From Nitrospirota bacterium (GTDB taxonomy: Bacteria > Nitrospirota > Nitrospiria > Nitrospirales > NS-4), in NCBI GenBank assembly GCA_005877615.1, contig VBOD01000107.1, positions 1-53,464 of the forward strand: a DNA stretch of 53,464 bases. The letters run 5' to 3'. The notes under the pieces are model-generated. The model saw only the letters and a list, made by a program, of their open reading frames with translations. It was not told where the DNA came from and did not search any database. The position numbers were made by a program, and so were the translations under genes. The number at the start of each line of letters is the position of its first letter. Within the stretch, counting starts at the first letter, position 1. Below, piece after piece: positions 9,738 through 16,802 of this stretch.

Positions 9738-10598
9738 ATGCGGGAAGAACGCCTACCGTACTATTACGAGGTGCTCGAGCTCCGACCCTCCGCATCGAAC
9801 GCTGAGATCAAAAAAGCCTGGCTTGAACTGGTGCAGGTCTGGCATCCCGATCGCTTTCACCATTCATCCAACCTGCACCGTAAAGCCGAAGCCCGAACAC
9901 AAATGATCAACCAGGCCTACCAAACCCTCAGCGACCCCTTGGCACGCGCACGTTATGATGCCATCACACGAAAAGCAGCCGCGTCCAAGCCACCCTCGCG
10001 CCCATCGCCTCCACCACGCCCTCAACCCACCCCTCGACCCCGCCAGGAATTCAGAGGTCCCCAATCCCTCATCATCCTCTCTCGGCCGGGTCAACCTAAA
10101 ATCCCGGTGCCCGCGATTCAAATGCTCGTCGACAGCAATGAGCACAGCCCCTACGACTTTCGCCGTCTCGTTCGAATCGCCGGGACCATTCGCCAAACAC
10201 TTCCCGCCGGTGACTATGCCATTGCTGAAGCCCCAGGACTGTTTTGCGTGGAGCGCAAGCCCGTGGCAGAGCTGTATGCGTCGACCTCGACTTCATCCGA
10301 TAACCGCGCTCGATTTCTGCGCGAACTCGAACGACTCCTCCCGTTCCCTTATCGGTTTATGATGATCGAAGGCCGGATCGACCAGGCCCAGGGAAAAGGG
10401 CGTTTAAGCGAATATCTCAAAAACGGAGTGATGGATTTCCTGGATGCCATCACGCTGAAATATGGGATCCAGGTTATTTTTGCAGATACCCGTGAAGAGG
10501 CGGAAGAACGCGTCGCGAATCTCGCGGCCATGCACTATGCATACTTCTATGCCGAACAAGAGGGACTTGGGCGTTCTCTCAGTGAGAACGATTTATAA
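9738..10598 (+). CDS. J-domain / ERCC4 (XPF-type) nuclease fusion protein
   Basis: 286 aa with two recognisable domains. Residues 6-75 form a DnaJ J-domain (PYYYEVLELRPSASNAEIKKAWLELV) with the essential HPD at 36-38 and the C-terminal LSDPLARARYD; J-domains stimulate Hsp70 ATPases. A proline-rich linker spans about 83-102. Residues 127-275 match an ERCC4 nuclease: D132 and E135 in VDSNEHSPYDF, GD at 158-159, VERK at 171-174, and a following RARFLRELERL helix. The canonical ERKxxxD is ERKxxxE here (E178). No helix-hairpin-helix or helicase domain is attached. Flanked on both sides by dispersed repeats; no dnaK nearby. Domains are confident; the biological role is unknown. Confidence 0.85.
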   Translation: MREERLPYYYEVLELRPSASNAEIKKAWLELVQVWHPDRFHHSSNLHRKAEARTQMINQAYQTLSDPLARARYDAITRKAAASKPPSRPSPPPRPQPTPRPRQEFRGPQSLIILSRPGQPKIPVPAIQMLVDSNEHSPYDFRRLVRIAGTIRQTLPAGDYAIAEAPGLFCVERKPVAELYASTSTSSDNRARFLRELERLLPFPYRFMMIEGRIDQAQGKGRLSEYLKNGVMDFLDAITLKYGIQVIFADTREEAEERVANLAAMHYAYFYAEQEGLGRSLSENDL

Positions 10599-10655
10599 AC
10601 GAAGAGGACGCGCTAGCCGATGGCACAGAATTGGGGTTCGCCGGGGGTTAAGAAG

Positions 10656-10697
10656 GGGGACAGGCTACTTTTCAAAGTCGAAAAGTAGCCTGTCCCC
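10656..10697. repeat. REP-like perfect inverted repeat
   Basis: GGGGACAGGCTACTTTTC (10656-10673), 6-nt loop AAAGTC, then the exact reverse complement (10680-10697). It touches the stop codon (10698-10700) of the siroheme gene on the minus strand, so it could also end that transcript. Same family as 8663-8713. Elements of this sequence type are, from general knowledge, mobilised by RAYT (Y1) transposases; none is in the window. Confidence 0.85.
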
Positions 10698-11327
10698 TTA
10701 CATCCCTTTCTGCTCGGCTTTCTTCTCGACCTTGGGAAATTCTATCTTCGCGTGAAGCTTGACCTTTGCTACCGCATCTCGCAGTAATTGCTGCCGCTTT
10801 TCAATATGAGGCTCGGTCGATTGGAGGTGCGCGCGGTACGCATCCAGCCATTCCAAAAACACCTCGAAGCGCTCGTCGAACAGGGGCTCAAGGTCCTCAC
10901 GCAACCGTTTGGCCAGGGCGGGCGACACGCCGCTCGTGCTGATCGCGATCCGGAGGGGGCCCCTGGCCACTAGCGCGGGCATCGTGAAGGTCGAATACTC
11001 CGGCTGGTCGGTGGAGCAGAGCAGGAAGCCCTTCTGCTTAGCCAGATTGTAGAGATCACGGCTCAAGACGTCGTCGGTTAGGACCGTGTTGATCACGAGC
11101 CAGATCCCCCCGTCCACATCGGAGGCCTTGAAGCGCCGGCCCCTATGTAGGACTCTCGCCGAGGCCGCAAGGACCTTGAGCTCCTCGGACAGCGTGGGGC
11201 TGATGACCGTCACCCTGGCGCCGGCTTCGAGGAGCCGGTTGGTCTTCTCCGTCGCTTCATCGCCGCCACCCACCACGATGCACGGCCGGTCTTTCACATC
11301 AAGATTGATCTGGAAGCCAAATTTCAT
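10698..11327 (-). CDS. Precorrin-2 dehydrogenase / sirohydrochlorin ferrochelatase-type protein
   Basis: 209 aa, the stand-alone N-terminal CysG/Met8/SirC type. The NAD-binding motif is IVVGGGDEATEKTNRLLEAGARVTVISP (residues 17-44), followed by the family segments LVINTVLTDD, LLCSTDQPEYSTFTMPALVARGPLRIAISTSGVSPALAKRLREDLE. It oxidises precorrin-2 on the way to siroheme (or heme d1/other tetrapyrroles). Its start is 77 nt from the divergently transcribed gene at 11405. Whether it also chelates iron is unclear. Confidence 0.92.
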   Translation of the reverse strand: MKFGFQINLDVKDRPCIVVGGGDEATEKTNRLLEAGARVTVISPTLSEELKVLAASARVLHRGRRFKASDVDGGIWLVINTVLTDDVLSRDLYNLAKQKGFLLCSTDQPEYSTFTMPALVARGPLRIAISTSGVSPALAKRLREDLEPLFDERFEVFLEWLDAYRAHLQSTEPHIEKRQQLLRDAVAKVKLHAKIEFPKVEKKAEQKGM

Positions 11328-11369
11328 GGTGTGCGCATCTTAGCTTACTGCAACAGATAGGTAAATACA

Positions 11370-11398
11370 TTGTCGCGAGAGACCACGTCAGTTATAAT
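11370..11398 (+). promoter_or_regulatory. Consensus promoter giving a leaderless mRNA
   Basis: TTGTCG, exactly 17 nt, TATAAT (11393-11398). The GTG start codon at 11405 is 7 nt after the -10 box, the usual distance to +1, so the mRNA should begin at or next to the start codon. No ribosome site fits in the space. Confidence 0.65.
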
Positions 11399-11404
11399 CC
11401 CGGC

Positions 11405-11848
11405 GTGAACAAGAAGCAGCTCGTGCCGTTGCTCTTCATCGGGATCCTCTTGCTTGCCGGCGTGGCGGCCTGGCAGGGTGTCCTCCGCGGCGGCAAGGAA
11501 GCCGCCAGTTCGATCGCCGGGGTTGTCACGATCGACCCGGCTCTGGCCTCCAAGGTAGCCCCCACCGACGTGCTCTTCGTGATCGTCAAAAGGCCGAGCG
11601 GGCCGCCGCGACCCCTCGCCGCCGTCCGGATCGACCACCCGAAATTCCCCCAGCCTTTCGAGGTGACCAATGCCGACGTGATGCTCCAGGGCTCCGAGCT
11701 CAAAGGGGTAGTGTCCATCATCGCCCGGCTGGACAAGGACGGCAACGCCGGTCCGGCGCAACCCGGTGACATCGAGGGAGAGTACGCCAAGAACCCGACC
11801 ATGGTGGGCGCCAAAAACGTCGAGATCGTCCTCAACACGGTCAAGTAA
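11405..11848 (+). CDS. Membrane-anchored CcmI/CycH C-terminal-domain protein
   Basis: 147 aa. One N-terminal transmembrane segment (LVPLLFIGILLLAGVAAWQGVL) is followed by a domain reading GVVTIDPALASKVAPTDVLFVIVKRPSGPPRPLAAVRIDHPKFPQPFEVTNADVM, the pattern of the C-terminal region of the cytochrome c biogenesis factor CcmI/CycH. In CcmI this domain sits behind TPR repeats and handles apocytochrome; here it stands alone without TPRs. It starts at GTG under a leaderless promoter. Family resemblance is good, function inferred only. Confidence 0.7.
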   Translation: MNKKQLVPLLFIGILLLAGVAAWQGVLRGGKEAASSIAGVVTIDPALASKVAPTDVLFVIVKRPSGPPRPLAAVRIDHPKFPQPFEVTNADVMLQGSELKGVVSIIARLDKDGNAGPAQPGDIEGEYAKNPTMVGAKNVEIVLNTVK

Positions 11849-11884
11849 CAAAAAAGGGGAGAACGCCGCTCGGCGCCCTCCCCC
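11849..11884 (-). terminator. Rho-independent terminator of the HNH gene
   Basis: Read on the minus strand: GGGGAGGG-CGCCGAGCGGCG-TTCTCCCC then TTTTTT. GC stem plus U tract, directly after the HNH stop codon and before the convergent 11405 gene. On the plus strand the A tract precedes the stem. Confidence 0.75.
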
Positions 11885-11905
11885 TGCGCACAGAGCACAA
11901 GACCG

Positions 11906-12451
11906 TTACGGCTCGGGGATGTCCGAGTCCAGTTCCACGTTCCAGTAGAGGTAGTCCCGCCAGCTCTCCGGAGTGTTCCGGACCCCGATCGTGATCGTCA
12001 CTACCGGGTTCCACTTCGGCTTGAGCGGCTTCCGCATCAACTGCATGCCCGCCTCCTCCGGCATCCGCCCGCTCTTCCGATTGTTGCACCCCCAGCAAGC
12101 CGTGACAATGTTCTCCCAGGTCTTTTTCCCGCCCTTCGCGATCGGAATCACATGATCGAAGGTGAGGTCCTCCGTCCGGAACTTGTGCCGGCAGTATTGG
12201 CAGCGGTTCCCGTCCCGGGTGAAGATATTGATCCGGGAGAACTTCACGGAGCGGTGGGCTTCGCGGATCCTGACCAACTTCAACAGCCGCATAACCGCGG
12301 GCAGCTTGAAGGAGATCGAGACCCCGTGGATCTCACGATCATAGACCTCCAGCACCTCGACCTTCCCCTGCCAGAGCAGGGTGATGGCCTTCTGCCAATT
12401 CACCACGCGGAGTGGTTCGTAGGTGGCGTTCAAAAGTAGAGTCAGCTCCAT
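11906..12451 (-). CDS. HNH endonuclease family protein
   Basis: 181 aa. The HNH/zinc-finger part is NRCQYCRHKFRTEDLTFDHVIPIAKGGKKTWENIVTACWGCNNRKSGRMPEEAGM: two CxxC pairs (CQYC, CWGC), the DH of the catalytic motif and the NRK. The N-terminal half starts MELTLLLNATYEPLRVVNWQKAITLLWQGKVEVLE, a conserved feature of a widespread chromosomal HNH family of unknown role (not a restriction or homing enzyme by context). Has its own terminator. No partner methylase or defence gene adjacent. Confidence 0.88.
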   Translation of the reverse strand: MELTLLLNATYEPLRVVNWQKAITLLWQGKVEVLEVYDREIHGVSISFKLPAVMRLLKLVRIREAHRSVKFSRINIFTRDGNRCQYCRHKFRTEDLTFDHVIPIAKGGKKTWENIVTACWGCNNRKSGRMPEEAGMQLMRKPLKPKWNPVVTITIGVRNTPESWRDYLYWNVELDSDIPEP

Positions 12452-12638
12452 AGACCCCCTTTCACCAATGACGACGTCCGACCAATTCTGCCCCCGCGCG
12501 AGGGGCGGCCCCTATGATGCAGGTTCGTATAGCACAGTTGGTGGGAGAAAATCCAGCCTCTTCCCGCAGCTGCGAGGGTCCAGCAGCCGGGGCCCACTTC
12601 GCCTTGAAGTCGTGTCTGCCGCCGATTACAATTCGGCC

Positions 12639-12950
12639 ATGCCGACCTTCATTCATGTCGCGGACCTCAAAGACATTCCTCCCGGCACGGCCAAGGTCGT
12701 CGCGGTGCAGAACGTGGAGGTGGCGCTGTTCAACCTTGAGGGATCGATCTACGCCATCGACAACATGTGCCAACACGCTGGGGGGCCCTTGGGCGAGGGC
12801 AAGATCACGGGCGACATCGTGATCTGTCCCTGGCACGGGTACCGCTATCACATCAAGACCGGCCAGTACGTCAAAAACCCGGAGATGAGCGTTGCCTGCT
12901 ACCCGGTGAAGGTCGAAGACGGCAAGATCTCGGTCGCGGTCGCGCCATGA
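12639..12950 (+). CDS. Rieske [2Fe-2S] ferredoxin
   Basis: 103 aa from the ATG at 12639 (MPTFIHVADLKDIPPGTAKVV); the earlier ORF-track start has no matching homologous sequence. Cluster ligands are intact: CQHAGG and CPWHGYRYH. Small soluble Rieske proteins of this size carry electrons for dioxygenases, nitrite reductases or other oxidoreductases; none lies beside it, so the partner is unknown. Its stop overlaps the start of the DUF3105 gene (ATGA). Confidence 0.92.
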   Translation: MPTFIHVADLKDIPPGTAKVVAVQNVEVALFNLEGSIYAIDNMCQHAGGPLGEGKITGDIVICPWHGYRYHIKTGQYVKNPEMSVACYPVKVEDGKISVAVAP

Positions 12951-13468
12951 GGCTTCTCCTCCTCACCGTTCTCACCATGGCATGGCTGGCATGGTCTGCG
13001 TCCTCCCAGCCTGGCGACTTGCCCGGCAAAGAGGTGCCTGATCTCGGGAACGTCCACATCCAGCGTCTGGGCGACCCGCATGTGCCCTACAACAGCGACC
13101 CGCCCACGTCGGGGCCACACATGCCGGGTATCGCCCCGTGGGGCTTCTACGACAAGCCCATTCCCAAGGAATACCAAGTCCACAACCTGGAGGACGGCGG
13201 CGTGGTCATCCAGTACAACTGCCCGCGGGGATGCCCCGACCTGCTCAAAAAGCTTGAGGGTGTTTTCCTGAAATACAAGAAGCGGGCGGAAAAAGAGAAG
13301 CGCTACATGCACCTGATCGTTGCGCCATACCCCGACATGAACGCCCGGATCACCCTCACGGCCTGGACGCGGATCGACACGCTCGCCGGGTTCGACGAAG
13401 TCCGCATCGACCGCTTCATCGAGGCCTACGTCGGGATCGATCACCACAAAAAAGAAGGCGCGAAGTAG
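12947..13468 (+). CDS. DUF3105 exported protein
   Basis: 173 aa. A hydrophobic N-terminus (LLLLTVLTMAWLAWSASS) looks like a signal peptide. The body carries the DUF3105 hallmarks YNSDPPTSGPHMPGIAPWGFYD and VHNLEDGGVVIQYNCP, with histidines and cysteines that could hold a metal. Function of the family is not established. It overlaps the Rieske gene by 4 nt, suggesting joint expression and perhaps a redox or metal task in the periplasm (inference). Confidence 0.85.
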   Translation: MRLLLLTVLTMAWLAWSASSQPGDLPGKEVPDLGNVHIQRLGDPHVPYNSDPPTSGPHMPGIAPWGFYDKPIPKEYQVHNLEDGGVVIQYNCPRGCPDLLKKLEGVFLKYKKRAEKEKRYMHLIVAPYPDMNARITLTAWTRIDTLAGFDEVRIDRFIEAYVGIDHHKKEGAK

Positions 13469-13481
13469 CCCTCCGGGGCGT

Positions 13482-13907
13482 TCACGGCGGCATCACGTCA
13501 CCTGCCGGCCTCGACAGCGGGATCACGGTCTGGGGGGAAAGCCGCACCCGCCACAGATAGTCCCACTCAATCCAGCGGTGCTTCTCGTCACCAGGCAGCC
13601 GCACCACGACCCGCACCAGATACCCGTTCCGCTTGTCCGCCCGTACCGTCCAGTCCCCGACCACGGGTGTCCGGTCGTCCTTCCGGCTAGCCTTTACGAT
13701 GGCGTCAATGGCCTGACGGATCGTCGGGGTTGAGCGGGCCGGATGGGTCTGTACCAGCGCGAGCGCCTGGGCAGCGCGAGGATCGGCCATCGGGTCCAGC
13801 GGCTTCCATATCACATATGCCGCGACGCCGACGAGGAGAAGCACGACCGCCCCCCACTCGACCCAGACGATGGCGCGGGCGCGAGGCCTCGCATCGCGTT
13901 CATCCAT
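13482..13907 (-). CDS. Hypothetical membrane-anchored protein
   Basis: 141 aa from the ATG at 13907, which follows an AGGGGAGGG ribosome site; the track start at 13931 is less likely. One transmembrane helix near residues 18-36 (IVWVEWGAVVLLLVGVAAYVIW), then a soluble domain DPMADPRAAQALALVQTHPARSTPTIRQAIDAIVKASRK...YLVRVVVRLPGDEKHRWIEWDYLWRV. The 'HRWIEWDYLWRV' end looks like a beta sheet of a PepSY-like or DUF fold, but I do not recognise it. Convergent with the DUF3105 gene. Confidence 0.75.
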   Translation of the reverse strand: MDERDARPRARAIVWVEWGAVVLLLVGVAAYVIWKPLDPMADPRAAQALALVQTHPARSTPTIRQAIDAIVKASRKDDRTPVVGDWTVRADKRNGYLVRVVVRLPGDEKHRWIEWDYLWRVRLSPQTVIPLSRPAGDVMPP

Positions 13908-13924
13908 GTGCCCCCTCCCCTGAC

Positions 13925-13952
13925 TTGACAAGCCGAAAGACCATTCTGTACA
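13925..13952 (+). promoter_or_regulatory. Promoter of the GGCT-like gene
   Basis: TTGACA (13925-13930), 16 nt, TGTACA. A start near 13959 leaves almost no leader before the GTG at 13963. The same box lies just upstream of the divergent gene's ribosome site. Confidence 0.4.
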
Positions 13953-13962
13953 AGTAGCACCG

Positions 13963-14424
13963 GTGAAATACTTTATCTACAGCGAGACTCTGCACCAGAA
14001 CCAATTGAAAGGGCGTGCGCCGGAAGCCACCTTCCTGTTCCGCGCGTACCTGCCCGATCATACCCTGACCTTTCCGCGCTGGTCGTCGCAGTGGCGGTGC
14101 GGACTGGCCAGCATCACCCCGTCCGTCAGCGACCGGGTCTGGGGAGCGGTCTTCGAAATTACACCGGAAGACCTCAAGATCATCGACCAGTACGGCGACG
14201 AGGTGCCGTCGGGCGCCTTCCGCCATTGCACTATCAACGTCTACCCGGAGCACGAGGCCGAGCAGGTCCCGCAGAAGGAGATGGTCACGACCCACGTGGC
14301 CACGCCGGCCGGCAAGTTCAAGCCGCAGGACCATTATATTGACTTCGTCATTGCCGGGATCAAACACTGGAAACTCCCCCAGGAATGCATTGACTGGTGG
14401 GAGGACCAGCGGCCACGACGCTAG
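13963..14424 (+). CDS. Gamma-glutamylcyclotransferase-like (GGCT/AIG2) protein
   Basis: 153 aa, GTG start. It begins MKYFIYSETLHQNQLKGRAPEA, like the YGSNL strand of the GGCT fold with a Y-S variant, followed by RVWGAVFEITPEDLKIIDQYGDE, the conserved VWG.vy.i....l..LD segment. GGCT-fold enzymes cleave gamma-glutamyl amides to 5-oxoproline, though many members have other or unknown substrates. The usual catalytic glutamate is probably in the QYGDEVP region, but I cannot place it with certainty. Followed after 27 nt by a ferredoxin gene. Confidence 0.75.
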   Translation: MKYFIYSETLHQNQLKGRAPEATFLFRAYLPDHTLTFPRWSSQWRCGLASITPSVSDRVWGAVFEITPEDLKIIDQYGDEVPSGAFRHCTINVYPEHEAEQVPQKEMVTTHVATPAGKFKPQDHYIDFVIAGIKHWKLPQECIDWWEDQRPRR

Positions 14425-14451
14425 GAACGAACCCCGCAAAGGAGCCTCATC

Positions 14452-14778
14452 ATGCCGAAGCCCAAGTACCACATCCTCGTGTGCAAAAACACCCGTCCCC
14501 CCGGCCATCCCAAGGGTTCCTGCGGAGAGAAGGGCGCCATGGGCGTCCTCAACCAGTTCAACTTCGGGATGATGGAGCGCAATCTGCTCGGCCAGGTCAT
14601 CGTGACCCCAACGGACTGCTTGGGTCCCTGCCAGTTGGGACCCACCGTGGTCGTCTACCCAGACGGCGTCTGGTACAAGAACGTGACCGAAGCTGATGTC
14701 GCCACCATCCTCGACGAGCATATCGGCAAGGGCAAGCCGGTCGATCGCCTCAAATTACCGGATGAGGTCTGGGGATAG
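14452..14778 (+). CDS. Thioredoxin-like [2Fe-2S] ferredoxin
   Basis: 108 aa. The sequence YHILVCKNTRPPGHPKGSCGEKGA...VIVTPTDCLGPCQLGPTVVVYPDGVWYKNVTEADVATILDEHI has the four-cysteine arrangement of thioredoxin-fold ferredoxins (C...C...CxxxC), the same fold as NuoE. Such proteins shuttle electrons; the partner is not evident. The ATG at 14452 follows AAAGGAG. The downstream moaB reading frame may begin inside its 3' end. Confidence 0.9.
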   Translation: MPKPKYHILVCKNTRPPGHPKGSCGEKGAMGVLNQFNFGMMERNLLGQVIVTPTDCLGPCQLGPTVVVYPDGVWYKNVTEADVATILDEHIGKGKPVDRLKLPDEVWG

Positions 14779-15313
14779 CCAGCCCGAGCCAGTGGCGCGC
14801 CGCGAGAAAGCGTCTCACCAGGAGCACAAGGCGGTCGCGCCAAGGTCTGTCTCCTGCATGGTGATCACCTGCAGCGATACTCGGACGCCCGAGACCGACA
14901 CCAGCGGCGCGCTGATCATGAACGCCTTGAGGGAACGCGGCCACTCGATCGCATCCTACCACCTCGTCAAGGACGAGCCGTCGGTCATCAGGAAGCTGAT
15001 CAAGCAGGGTGCGAAGGACCGCCACGTCCAGGCGATCATCGTGAACGGCGGAACGGGAATCTCGCGGCGGGATTCCACGTTCGAAGCGATCGACGGCCTC
15101 TTGGAAAAACGATTGGACGGATTCGGCGAGATCTTCCGCTATCTCAGCTACCAGGACATCGGTTCCGCGGCGATCATGAGTCGCGCCACGGCGGGCCTCT
15201 ACAAGGGCACGGTTGTGATCTCGATCCCCGGTTCGGAAAAAGCCGCCCTCCTAGCGATGGACAAACTCATCCTCAACGAACTGGGTCACATAGTCCATGA
15301 AATGAAAAAGTGA
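14762..15313 (+). CDS. moaB: Molybdopterin adenylyltransferase-like protein MoaB/Mog
   Basis: 183 aa from the ATG at 14762, overlapping the ferredoxin end by 17 nt; a GTG at 14792 is an alternative, and neither has a good ribosome site. The MPT-binding fold is clear: SVSCMVITCSDTRTPETDTSGALIMNALRERGH, IIVNGGTGISRRDSTFEAID, GFGEIFRYLSYQDIGSAAIMSRATAGLYKGTVVISIPGSEKAALLAMDKLILNELGHI. It acts in molybdenum or tungsten cofactor assembly, adenylating molybdopterin. No other moa/moe gene lies in the window. Confidence 0.88.
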   Translation: MRSGDSQPEPVARREKASHQEHKAVAPRSVSCMVITCSDTRTPETDTSGALIMNALRERGHSIASYHLVKDEPSVIRKLIKQGAKDRHVQAIIVNGGTGISRRDSTFEAIDGLLEKRLDGFGEIFRYLSYQDIGSAAIMSRATAGLYKGTVVISIPGSEKAALLAMDKLILNELGHIVHEMKK

Positions 15314-15316
15314 CTT

Positions 15317-15718
15317 CTAATCCTGGGTGATCCTCGGTTCTGAGACCCGCTTAAAGTACACCAGCAAATCCCGCACCGAGAGCAACCCCACGATCTTCCC
15401 GGCATCGGTCACGGCCAGGTGGCGCACGCCCAGATCCGCCATCATGTCATGGGCGTCCTGCGGCGTCCGATGGATGTCGATCGAGGCGACCGGCGCCGAC
15501 ATGATGGCCTCCACCTTCTCCTTGCCAAGGTCGGCTCCCTTGGCCACGGCCTTGCGGACGATGTCGGTCTCCGTCACGATTCCCACGATCTGCCCGCCCC
15601 GTTCCACCAGCAACGACCCCACCTTCTCCGCCTGCATCCGGCGCGCCACCTCTTGCACGGACACACTGTGAAGAATCGTCTTGAGGTTTTTGGTCATCGC
15701 TTCGCGGAGGGTTTGCAT
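15317..15718 (-). CDS. Two-CBS-domain protein
   Basis: 133 aa made of two CBS domains: residues 8-62 (MTKNLKTILHSVSVQEVARRMQAEKVGSLLVERGGQIVGIVTETDIVRKAVAKG) and 69-125 (IMSAPVASIDIHRTPQDAHDMMADLGVRHLAVTDAGKIVGLLSVRDLLVYFK). CBS pairs bind adenine nucleotides and usually regulate a partner protein; as a stand-alone unit the partner is unknown. It sits tail to tail with moaB, 3 nt apart. Confidence 0.93.
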   Translation of the reverse strand: MQTLREAMTKNLKTILHSVSVQEVARRMQAEKVGSLLVERGGQIVGIVTETDIVRKAVAKGADLGKEKVEAIMSAPVASIDIHRTPQDAHDMMADLGVRHLAVTDAGKIVGLLSVRDLLVYFKRVSEPRITQD

Positions 15719-15769
15719 GGGTTCCTCCTGTGAGTACTGGATTTATTCCATTCTAGCACGATATGCGGG

Positions 15770-16798
15770 TTACGGAGTCAGCACGATCTTCCCGAAGAGC
15801 TTGCGCTCGAGCATCCGTTCGTGGGCCGCGCGGACGTCCTGGAGAGGCAGCACCGAATCGATCACGGCCCGGATCCGCCCCTCGCCCATCCACTTGGCCA
15901 CGGCCAGCAGCTCGTGCCGCGTGCCCATGAACGAGCCCATGACGGTGGTCTGCCGCATGTAGAGGTAGCGTAGGTCAATCCGCACCTCAGGCCCCGACGT
16001 GGCGCCGCAGGTGACGAGCCGGCCGCCCTTGGCCAGCGAGCGGAGGCTTTGCTCCCACGTGGCCGGCCCGATGTGCTCGATGACCACGTCCACGCCGCGC
16101 CCGCCCGTCGCGCGCTTGACGCCGTCCGCGATCACGTCCCGCGTGTGGTTCAGCACGACATCCGCTCCTAGCCCCTGCGCCTTCTCGACCTTGTCGTCCG
16201 CGCCCACCGTCGTGATCACCCGCGCGCCGGCGGCCTTCGCCATCTGCACCGCCATGCTGCCGACGCCGCTGCTGGCCCCCAGCACCAGCACATCCTCCGC
16301 CGGCTGCAGCCGGGCAAGACCGAACAGCATGTGCCAGGCGGTGACTGCCGTCAGGGGGAACGCCGCGGCCTGCTCGAACGAAAGCGAGCCGGGGACTGGA
16401 ATCACATTGAGGGCTGGCACCTTCACAAACTCCGCCAGCCCGCCGTCCACCTGGGAGCCGAGGATGCGGTACGTGGTACAGAGGTTGTCCTGCCCGCCCA
16501 GGCAGAACTCGCACCGCCAGCACGAGAGCCCCGGTGCGATGAACACGCGGTCGCCCGGTTTCAGGCCCGTCCCCTCGCCCCCGACACGCTCCACCACACC
16601 GGCGACGTCGCACCCGCCGATATGGGGCAGCGGGACCTGAAAGGCCGGGATGCCCTGGCGGATCCAGATATCGAGATGGTTCAAGGCGCAGGCCTTGACC
16701 CGGACCAGGATCTCGCCCGAGGCCAGCTTGGGCTCCGGAGCGTCTTCATACCGGAGCACCTCTGGCCCGCCGTGCTGGTGAAAGCGCGCCGCCTTCAT
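15770..16798 (-). CDS. Zinc-binding MDR alcohol dehydrogenase / quinone oxidoreductase
   Basis: 342 aa. An N-terminal GroES-like domain carries ALNHLDIWIRQG and the structural zinc cysteines CWRCEFCLGGQDNLC (near residues 93-107). The Rossmann part has VLVLGASSGVGSMAVQMAKAAGARVITTVGADDK. The GCDVAGVV segment replaces the catalytic-zinc GHE motif, and there is no cysteine at the usual catalytic position, pointing to a reductase of the quinone-oxidoreductase side of the family. Substrate unknown. It is followed on the same strand, 4 nt away, by phzF upstream. Confidence 0.9.
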   Translation of the reverse strand: MKAARFHQHGGPEVLRYEDAPEPKLASGEILVRVKACALNHLDIWIRQGIPAFQVPLPHIGGCDVAGVVERVGGEGTGLKPGDRVFIAPGLSCWRCEFCLGGQDNLCTTYRILGSQVDGGLAEFVKVPALNVIPVPGSLSFEQAAAFPLTAVTAWHMLFGLARLQPAEDVLVLGASSGVGSMAVQMAKAAGARVITTVGADDKVEKAQGLGADVVLNHTRDVIADGVKRATGGRGVDVVIEHIGPATWEQSLRSLAKGGRLVTCGATSGPEVRIDLRYLYMRQTTVMGSFMGTRHELLAVAKWMGEGRIRAVIDSVLPLQDVRAAHERMLERKLFGKIVLTP

Positions 16799-16802
16799 CC
16801 CG

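Noticed and set aside
8877-10598. Coiled-coil gene and J-domain/ERCC4 gene as one operon
   Set aside because: A 437-nt interval full of repeats and a separate extended -10 box lie between them.
11906-12451. HNH protein as a restriction, homing or defence nuclease
   Set aside because: No methylase, intron or defence neighbour, and the N-terminal half matches a widespread chromosomal family of unknown role.
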